Assembly (NCBI GenBank): GCA_013817465.1
Contig: JACDCP010000061.1
Span: 1 to 12,419, forward strand
From: Gammaproteobacteria bacterium
Lineage (GTDB): Bacteria; Pseudomonadota; Gammaproteobacteria; Steroidobacterales; JACDCP01
DNA: 12,419 nucleotides
Direction of reading: 5' to 3'
Both the position numbers and the translations under genes were made by a program. The notes under the pieces are model-generated. The model was not told the DNA's origin, did no database searches, and saw only the letters and a list, made by a program, of their open reading frames with translations. Shown here piece by piece: positions 7,153-12,419 of the stretch. Positions within the stretch are counted from its first letter, which is position 1; every line of letters starts with the position of its first letter.

Positions 7153-9522
7153 TCAGAAATCGTCGTCGACGATGGTGACTGTGGCTGTTGTGGCATCACC
7201 GAGCTCGGCGCCGCCGGAGGGATTGGTCAGCGTTACGTAGAAGGTTTCGTCTTCCTCGACCAGCGCATCGGAGACGATCGGCACATAGAGCTGGCGCGAC
7301 GTCTCGCCCTCGGCAAACGTCAATATGCTCACATCGAAGCGGCCGTAGTCGCGATCGCCCTCGGCCGTGCCGTCTTCGGTCGCAAATGCCACAGCGATTT
7401 CGCCCGTCGAGCCACCTTCCCGCAGCACCTCGATGATGGCCACGCTGCCGCTTTCGCTGATCGAATGATCGCGGCGCGCGAAGCCGACGCTGCCGGGACC
7501 GGGCGCGACCGCGGGCGCCGGTTCCACCGGGGCTTCATCAGTCGCCGGTTCTGCATCGCTCCCGATTGGCGGCGTTTCAGTCGCGGGTTCGGCAGCGCTC
7601 TCCGGCACCGGCTCATCGACGGGCTGTTCGGTCAGAACAGCCTGTGGATCGGTCGAAACGTCGCCGGGTGGTTGCTCCGCAACCGGAGATGGCGCGGCCC
7701 CCGATGGTCCCGTCTCCGGACGCGCGGGCGACGCGTCGCTCGTCGAGGTGGACGGGAGCCTTGTGTCATCGAGCGGCGGCGTCACCGCCTCGGAATCTGC
7801 CGGTTGAGCTTCCTGATCGGTCGTGACAATGGTCGGATCCGGGACCGGATCCATCGTCTCCAGTTCCGGCTCGCCGGCGCTGCCCGTTTCGTCAGTCGCA
7901 ACGACGCCCTGGCCGGTATCCGCCGGCGGCGCAGCGATCTCTCCCGGCGGTGTGTCGCGTTCAGGCGAGAACCACTGCAGGAACGCGTCCGCAAAATAGG
8001 CGATCGCCGCGACCAGCACGGCGAGGGCCACCAGGCCGAGACTCTTGCGGCGGCGGGGCCGGGATCTGGGCGCTCGTTTCACCAGGCCCGCGTACGCGAT
8101 CTCCGTCTCGGGCTTGACCGCCGCGCCGCCCTGAATTTCGAACAGGAACTGCCCCGCGCTCGGCGTGCGCTCTGCGCGCGTAAACCGCAGACCCCTCTCC
8201 AAAGCCTTCCATTGCGCGCGCTTGAGTCCCTTGATGCGCGACGGCTTCATTTTCTGCTGTCGGGCGCGCACTGCGGACTGGCGGTTGAACGGATGGCGCC
8301 CGGCCAGCAGCTCGTAGGAGACGCACGCGAGCCCGTAGATATCGTCGCGTGGATCCGGCTCGCCCTCCTGGAGCATTTCGCAGCTTGCGTAGGCCGGCGT
8401 CATGGCGTTCAGCGGCCCTGAATCGAAGGTATACAGCGCCTCGTCGGGCGCCGCGCGCGCGATGCCGAAATCGAGGATTTTGATCCTGCCATCGTGCGTG
8501 AGGACGACGTTGCCGGGCTTGAAATCGTAGTGAATGATGTTCTGCTCGTGCGCGTAGGCGAGCCCGCGCGCCATACCCGCGATAATGGCCATGGCCTGTT
8601 CCCTCGGCAGGCGCGTGCGCGTGCGGTTCATGAGCCGCGCGAGAGACTCGCCCTCCAGCAGCTCCATGGTCATGAACACGGCATCGCCGTCGCGATCGAA
8701 ATCGAACACGTTAACGATGTTCGGGTGCGACAGCCGTTGCGCCTTGAGCGCTTCCTGCTGCAGCGAGCTCAGCGAATCCGGGCGCTGGCGGAACTCATGA
8801 CGCAGGATCTTGAGCGCGACATACGGATTGCCGTCGTGCGCTTCCTGCTTGCGGCGATCGAGGGCCCGATAGACGATGCCCATGCCCCCCGCACCGATGC
8901 GCGACTGCAGCACGAAACGGTTGCGCAGCACGTGCCCGGGTTCAAACGGCTTCGGGGCCGGGGCCGCAGCGGCAGGCGCGCTTTTTACGGCCGGTGGCGC
9001 ATGTTCCTTGCGCTTATCGCGTCGTTCGATCGGCAGTGTGCGATCGGCGGCAACTTCCGCACCGGCAGCTCCGATGCTGTGATCGCTGGCAAACATGGCT
9101 TCGCTGCGACCGATCGGCAAAGTGCGGTCGCCGCCGACATCGGTGCGTTCGGTCCGACCGGTGGGCGCAAGTTCGGCGGATGGTCGCCGGTCGGGCGGTG
9201 CAAGCTTTTCTTTGGCTGCAAGCACCTCGGTCCGGCTGGATTCCTCCGCCACGGTTTTTTCAACGTCGTCCTTGAGCGCTGTATAGGGGCGGGGCGGCAG
9301 CGTACCCTGCTGGTAAAGATCCTCGATGAGCTCGAGCGTCAGAGGCGCGCAGGAAAGATCCCCATACAACGCATCTTCCAGCTCCTGGCGCAGCGCCGCG
9401 AAGTCGAGTTGATTTCGCAAGTACGCGCGCAGCGCTGCTTCGAAACCCGCGATCTGCTCGTGCGCAGTGTCCGGGCCGACGCGACTCTTACCGCGACCGC
9501 CTGGCTGCTCGGCGCTGCTCAT
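7153..9522 (-). CDS. Membrane Ser/Thr protein kinase with C-terminal Calx-beta domain
   Basis: The 789-residue product is a Hanks-type protein kinase that probably phosphorylates cytoplasmic proteins in response to an extracytoplasmic signal. Order of parts: a helical N-terminal segment (about 20-90); a linker with two DRTLPI motifs (132-137, 160-165); a kinase domain (about 204-465) with glycine loop GAGGMG (210-215), K238 in VALK, E257, HYDFKPGN (D333), DFG (351-353) and TPAYASCE in the activation segment; a basic stretch (RAPRSRPRRRK, 483-493); one membrane segment (about 494-518); a Pro/Glu/Thr/Ala-rich, lysine-free linker (521-678); and a Calx-beta domain (about 679-789) ending TIVDDDF. 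The basic flank predicts the kinase inside and Calx-beta in the periplasm. ATG at 9522 is preferred; an in-frame TTG at 9537 would add 5 residues but sits against the AT-rich leader. HRD is HYD and APE is SCE, so it is a non-RD kinase. Confidence 0.9.
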   Translation of the reverse strand: MSSAEQPGGRGKSRVGPDTAHEQIAGFEAALRAYLRNQLDFAALRQELEDALYGDLSCAPLTLELIEDLYQQGTLPPRPYTALKDDVEKTVAEESSRTEVLAAKEKLAPPDRRPSAELAPTGRTERTDVGGDRTLPIGRSEAMFASDHSIGAAGAEVAADRTLPIERRDKRKEHAPPAVKSAPAAAAPAPKPFEPGHVLRNRFVLQSRIGAGGMGIVYRALDRRKQEAHDGNPYVALKILRHEFRQRPDSLSSLQQEALKAQRLSHPNIVNVFDFDRDGDAVFMTMELLEGESLARLMNRTRTRLPREQAMAIIAGMARGLAYAHEQNIIHYDFKPGNVVLTHDGRIKILDFGIARAAPDEALYTFDSGPLNAMTPAYASCEMLQEGEPDPRDDIYGLACVSYELLAGRHPFNRQSAVRARQQKMKPSRIKGLKRAQWKALERGLRFTRAERTPSAGQFLFEIQGGAAVKPETEIAYAGLVKRAPRSRPRRRKSLGLVALAVLVAAIAYFADAFLQWFSPERDTPPGEIAAPPADTGQGVVATDETGSAGEPELETMDPVPDPTIVTTDQEAQPADSEAVTPPLDDTRLPSTSTSDASPARPETGPSGAAPSPVAEQPPGDVSTDPQAVLTEQPVDEPVPESAAEPATETPPIGSDAEPATDEAPVEPAPAVAPGPGSVGFARRDHSISESGSVAIIEVLREGGSTGEIAVAFATEDGTAEGDRDYGRFDVSILTFAEGETSRQLYVPIVSDALVEEDETFYVTLTNPSGGAELGDATTATVTIVDDDF

Positions 9523-9573
9523 CGTCGCTCGCGGCAATAGAGTTTAGGTGAGATAAAATCCATAACTACCGGA

Positions 9574-9603
9574 ATTATATGCTTTAAAATACCTGTATGG
9601 CGA
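9574..9603 (-). promoter_or_regulatory. Candidate sigma70 promoter of the kinase gene
   Basis: On the minus strand a perfect TATAAT (plus 9574-9579) lies 18 bp downstream of TCGCCA (plus 9598-9603, 4 of 6 to consensus). It is in a locally AT-rich stretch that stands out from the GC-rich surroundings. Transcription would start near 9567, about 45 nt before the ATG at 9522. The gap 9523-9682 holds nothing else I can support. Confidence 0.6.
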
Positions 9604-9682
9604 GCTGCGGCGCCAGAAACAATCCGTTCGTAAAATCGTCGACGATCATAGCAGTAATTGCCGATTCGCAGCACGCGCGGCC

Positions 9683-10722
9683 TCATCGGTTGCCGTCGTT
9701 GATTCCGCTGTGAAAAGTGGCTACTGAACGCGCCGCCTCGCGAGTGCTTTGAAACCGCGCGACGTGATACAGCGCATCGCCCTCGTGCGACAGAGGCAGA
9801 TTGTTGCATCCGATCACTATGCCGGCGAACGGCGCTGCGATCGGAATATCGCTCACGCCGAAAGGATCGCTGACGATACCCAGTATTTGTTTTTTCTTGA
9901 CATGCGCGCCGAGCACAGTGACCGTGCGAACGATGCCGCTCGCCGGCGCGCGAATCCATGAGCTGGAACGCGCAATCACGGTTGTCACCGGCGATCGAGG
10001 CTGCCTGCCCCGCGGCAGCATGCCGAGCTCGCGCATCACACGCAGAATCCCCCGCAATCCGGCGCGGATGGAGACCTCGTCGAAACGCAACGCCTCGCCG
10101 GCTTCATAAAGCAGCATCGGGATGCCGTTTTCGGCAGTGAACTCGCGCAGCGAGCCGTCGCGCACGGTGGCGTTAAGGAGCACGGGCACGCCGAAGGCTT
10201 CGGCCAGACGCCGGGTGCGGGGCTCGTCGAGATCAGCCCGAATCTGCGGCAGATTCGCCCGGTGCACGGCGCCTGTGTGCAGATCGATGCCGCAGTCCGC
10301 CTTTGCGACAATCTCGGCCGCGAACAGATTGGCCAGCCGCGCCGTCACCGAGCCGCGCTCGCTGCCCGGAAATGCCCGATTGAGGTCGCGCCGATCGGGC
10401 AGATAGCGCGTGAGGTTGAGAAAGCCGAATACATTGACGATAGGCACCGTGATCAGCGTGCCGCGCAACGAGCGCAAGGCGCGCAGCTTCAGCAACCGCC
10501 GAATGATCTCCACCCCGTTGATCTCGTCGCCTGGACTGCAGCGCTCACGAACAGGGTCGGCCCTGCATGTCGCCCGTTGACCACGTGCACGGGCATAGTG
10601 AGCGATGTGTGCGTATAGAGATCGGCGACCGGGATCTCGATTGTCGCCCGTTCGCCGGCCGCGATTGCAGCGCCGCCGATGCGCACGGCGTCGGTGTCCG
10701 GCGCGGGCGGTTTCCTGATCAC
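9683..10722 (-). pseudogene. AstE/AspA-family zinc deacylase, broken by a 1-base deletion
   Basis: This belongs to the succinylglutamate desuccinylase/aspartoacylase (AstE_AspA, M14-like) family of zinc amidohydrolases; the substrate is unknown. The N-terminal piece starts at GTG 10722 (overlapping the rimB stop as GTGA) and reads MIRKPPAP...GPTLFVSAAV, then goes out of frame. The rest is open in another frame from about 10530 to the TGA at 9683: GDEINGVEIIRRLL, DRRDLNRAFPGS, the zinc-ligand motif GIDLHTG and YEAGE. The DNA reads GTC CA GGC GAC GAG; one extra C would restore VHGDE. Adding that base gives 346 residues, the family's usual length, with His64, Glu67 and His149 as metal ligands and Glu207 or Glu210 as catalytic base. 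The missing base is next to 10531/10532. As read, the first metal ligand is lost. It could be a real mutation or a sequencing error. Confidence 0.87.
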
Positions 10723-11201
10723 GGGCCCTGCGAGGATCCGGGGCTGCGCCGGCCCAGCAAATAGGACCGGGTCGGATCGACTTGCAACCGGCGGCGCATG
10801 GCCGTTCGGCCGAGCAACATGCGAAAACGCATGCTGTCCCGCGCCGTCAACGTGATCTCGACCGGCCAGCTCATGGTGCCGAGCGTCACCGGCGTGACGA
10901 TCACGATGCGTTCTTCCGTATGGCCGCCCGAATCGGTGACCGGTCGCCTGTCGGCGATATCCGCAGTGCAGTAACGCACCGGCCGGTCGCGGTACTGGCG
11001 AGGATGCAGGCCGAAGCGCACGCGCAAGCTGCCGTTCTCCTCGTATGTTTCGATTTCGAATGTGTGCAGCGCTGAAGTGCGCGCACCGGTATCAACCTTG
11101 GCCTTGATGCGCTCGATGCCGAGCAGCGGCAGGCCGACCCACTCGCGCCAGCCCACTGTCTGCAATGGGGCGGGGTCCGGCTGTATGGCATCGGCTGTCA
11201 C
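10719..11201 (-). CDS. rimB: RimB-type retropepsin-like ATP-dependent zinc protease family protein
   Basis: The 160-residue product is of the RimB/Zn_protease family (once DUF785), which has a retropepsin-like fold. In Pseudomonas, RimB works with the RimK glutamate ligase that modifies ribosomal protein S6. Visible motifs: GWREWVGLPLLGI (17-29), the catalytic-type KVDTGARTSALH (35-46, Asp37), VTDSGGHTEERIVI (88-101), MLLGRTAMRRR (128-138) and the closing VDPTRSYLLG (141-150). The length is normal for the family. The start is GTG at 11201 with no strong Shine-Dalgarno, 20 bases after the ferritin-like stop, so co-transcription with that gene is likely. Its stop overlaps the GTG of the deacylase gene. 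No rimK lies between them, although these three are often clustered. Confidence 0.92.
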   Translation of the reverse strand: MTADAIQPDPAPLQTVGWREWVGLPLLGIERIKAKVDTGARTSALHTFEIETYEENGSLRVRFGLHPRQYRDRPVRYCTADIADRRPVTDSGGHTEERIVIVTPVTLGTMSWPVEITLTARDSMRFRMLLGRTAMRRRLQVDPTRSYLLGRRSPGSSQGP

Positions 11202-11221
11202 GAGCCGATGTTACAGGGATT

Positions 11222-11761
11222 TCAGGCGTTGTATTCGTCCAGCAGTCCGAGCAGATCCTCGGCATGTTCTTCTTCGACAGCAAGGACTTCTTCCATCATG
11301 CGTCGCGTAGTGGGATCGCGGGTGCCGAGCCAGGCGATGATCTCGCGATAGCTGTCGATGGCGATGCGTTCAGCAACGAGATCTTCCTTGATCATGTCGA
11401 TCAGCGAGTCACCTTCCACGTACTCTGCATGGCTGCGCGTGGCGAGGCCCTCCGGCGAGAAATCGGGTTCACCGCCGAGCTGCACGATACGCGCGGCGAT
11501 CTGGTCCGCGTGCTGTTGCTCCTGATTGGCGTGCTCGAGAAATTCGGCCGCTGCACTCTGCGCATTGCTGCCGCTCGCCATGAAGAAGTGCCGCTTGTAA
11601 CGCAGGACGCAGACCAGCTCCGTCGCCAGCGCTTCATTGAGAATGTCGGTCACGACCTTCGGATCGGCGCCGTAGTTCGCCGTGACAGCCCCGCGGTCCA
11701 TGTGCCTGCGCGCGCGCTCCCGCAGTGTCTTGACGTCCGTGAGGAAAGGTTGATCGGTCAT
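11222..11761 (-). CDS. Bacterioferritin-family ferritin-like protein
   Basis: This 179-residue four-helix protein belongs to the ferritin-like/Bfr family and probably stores or detoxifies iron through a di-iron centre. Candidate ligands lie one per helix in the expected pattern: E48 (LNEALATELV), E81 with H84 (EQQH), E131 (LVAERIAIDSYREI), and E163 with H166 (EEEH). VEEEHAEDLLGLL near the C-terminus is typical. The ATG at 11761 has GGGGGA about 7 nt upstream and gives the usual family start MTDQPFLTDVKTLRERA. The frame stays open upstream to 11908, but that extension runs through the MITE-like element and is not credible protein. It lies 20 bases upstream of rimB in the same direction. Whether it binds haem or forms 24-mers cannot be judged. 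A Dps-like role is a weaker alternative. Confidence 0.9.
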   Translation of the reverse strand: MTDQPFLTDVKTLRERARRHMDRGAVTANYGADPKVVTDILNEALATELVCVLRYKRHFFMASGSNAQSAAAEFLEHANQEQQHADQIAARIVQLGGEPDFSPEGLATRSHAEYVEGDSLIDMIKEDLVAERIAIDSYREIIAWLGTRDPTTRRMMEEVLAVEEEHAEDLLGLLDEYNA

Positions 11762-11791
11762 TGTCTGTCCCCCGCTTGTCCGTTGGAATGA

Positions 11792-11961
11792 GTCTAGCAG
11801 GATGTTGAAAAAGCCATCCATGGCTTTTTCAACTCTGCGATTCGAAAAGTGTGATTTTCGGATCGCGAGCATTTTCAAGACCTTGCAGTCTTGAAAATGG
11901 CGATGCATCCCTGCATCGCATAGCGGCTGCCGAAACGGAGTTTTTCAACAGCCTGCTAGAC
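11792..11961. mobile_element. MITE-like 170-bp element with 21-bp terminal inverted repeats
   Basis: The ends at 11792-11812 (GTCTAGCAGGATGTTGAAAA..) and 11941-11961 are inverted copies matching 20 of 21 bases. Each carries the palindrome CTAG (11794-11797, 11956-11959), which could instead be a 4-bp target duplication. Internal hairpins: 11804-11833 (14-bp perfect stem, loop CC), 11837-11866 (12-bp stem with one G-T pair), 11870-11899 (12-bp perfect stem, loop CTTGCA) and 11900-11919 (8-bp perfect stem). No coding capacity is evident. This is the form of a non-autonomous transposable element or a large REP-type structure. Its origin cannot be traced from one copy. Confidence 0.8.
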
Positions 11962-12026
11962 AGGAACTCCCTGAAAGTCACCCGCACGGACGAGTGGCGA
12001 CACGCTGGCGGCAACGCGCTGCGCCC

Positions 12027-12419
12027 TCATTCCGGCCTGCAAAGGTCGAAGGCCTCGCAGTAGCGCGCGAAGCGTTTACCGATGGATTGCGTTTCCAGGC
12101 CAAACTGCGCGAGGTCGTAATGGTGTTCGCCGTATCGGCCTTTCGGGTACTCGGCCAGAAAGCCGCGCATTGCGTTCTCGGCAACGGGCGACAGCACCAT
12201 GTCGAGTTGTTCGTAGAGCCGTCGGGCGGTGGTTATCGGGTCCGCGCAGAGATCAGCGAAATGCAGATCGATCACGGCGAGCTGTGGATGAGCCTTGCGA
12301 TAATCGAGCGCGCGATCCGCGCTGTGCGCCCAGTACTCGCACCACCAGGCGCCGACCTCGCACGGGTCGACGGCGTCGCTGAACGCCGAGCGCAGCACTG
12401 TGCCGTGGCTCGCAACAGA
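12027..12419 (-). CDS. Sulfotransferase-family protein, C-terminal part (5' end outside window)
   Basis: The frame is open from the right edge to the TGA at 12027-12029, giving 130 residues of the C-terminus. It reads LRSAFSDAVDPCEVGAWWCEYWAH, then VIDLHFADLCADPITTARRLYEQL, then FLAEYPKGRYGEHHYDLAQFGL. The closing G-x-H-x-Y-x-L-x-x-FGL tail and the preceding helix-loop are typical of Sulfotransfer_3-type proteins, which move sulfate from PAPS to small molecules or glycans. The PAPS-binding loops lie in the missing N-terminal part, so activity cannot be checked. The GTG at 12398 is internal, because the frame continues upstream to the edge. It points toward the MITE-like element, which is 65 bp past its stop. 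Confidence 0.72.
   Translation of the reverse strand, partial: SVASHGTVLRSAFSDAVDPCEVGAWWCEYWAHSADRALDYRKAHPQLAVIDLHFADLCADPITTARRLYEQLDMVLSPVAENAMRGFLAEYPKGRYGEHHYDLAQFGLETQSIGKRFARYCEAFDLCRPE

Noticed and set aside
7465..9540. Plus-strand open frames of 318 and 348 codons
   Set aside because: Antisense to the kinase gene, whose catalytic motifs fix the coding strand.
9635..9646. 12-bp perfect palindrome ATCGTCGACGAT upstream of the kinase promoter
   Set aside because: A few such palindromes are expected by chance in 12 kb and nothing else supports an operator.
9519..9959. Minus-strand frame of 146 codons bridging the deacylase 3' end and the kinase start
   Set aside because: Mostly a shadow of the deacylase frame and it runs through the AT-rich promoter region; no family resemblance seen.
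11762..11908. N-terminal extension of the ferritin-like frame
   Set aside because: It is encoded by the hairpin element; the ATG at 11761 has a good ribosome-binding site and gives the family's normal length.

Overview
The window is a GC-rich chromosomal segment of a bacterium, most likely a gammaproteobacterium. The grounds are the gene families present: an AddB-like repair protein of the gammaproteobacterial type paired with an AddA/RecB-like helicase, a group I EtfBA pair, and a RimB-type protease beside an AstE/AspA-family deacylase. I cannot name the genus from sequence alone. No tRNA, rRNA, CRISPR array or intact transposase gene is visible.

Layout from left to right. (1) 1-5162, minus strand: a two-gene double-strand-break repair operon. 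An AddB-like PD-(D/E)XK nuclease with iron-sulfur cysteines comes first and overlaps by ATGA an AddA/RecB-type helicase that leaves the window inside helicase motif VI. (2) 5163-5303: a divergent intergenic region with a candidate sigma70 promoter for etfBA, a dyad over its -35 box and a C/G-rich tract. (3) 5304-7003, plus strand: etfB and etfA, overlapping by ATGA. (4) 6995-7144: two tandem copies of a 75-bp element with GC-rich stem-loops, lying between convergent genes; the first copy supplies the last two codons and the stop of etfA. (5) 7153-9522, minus strand: a membrane-spanning Ser/Thr kinase with a C-terminal Calx-beta domain, preceded by a good promoter. (6) 9683-11761, minus strand: a ferritin-like gene, rimB, and an AstE/AspA-family deacylase gene broken by a one-base deletion at the zinc-binding HGDE motif. 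(7) 11792-11961: a 170-bp MITE-like element with 21-bp terminal inverted repeats and several internal hairpins. (8) 12027 to the right edge, minus strand: the C-terminal end of a sulfotransferase-family gene.

The genes form separate functional units: DNA end processing (addB/addA-like), electron transfer from flavoprotein dehydrogenases (etfBA), transmembrane signalling (kinase), and iron handling plus a ribosome-modification-type protease cluster (ferritin-like, rimB, deacylase). Almost all of the window is coding and no gap exceeds 300 bp. I see no convincing large new system. The most unusual items are the MITE-like element abutting the ferritin-like gene, the frameshift exactly at the metal-binding histidine of the RimB-linked deacylase, the repeat-derived stop of etfA, and the kinase with a Calx-beta ectodomain.
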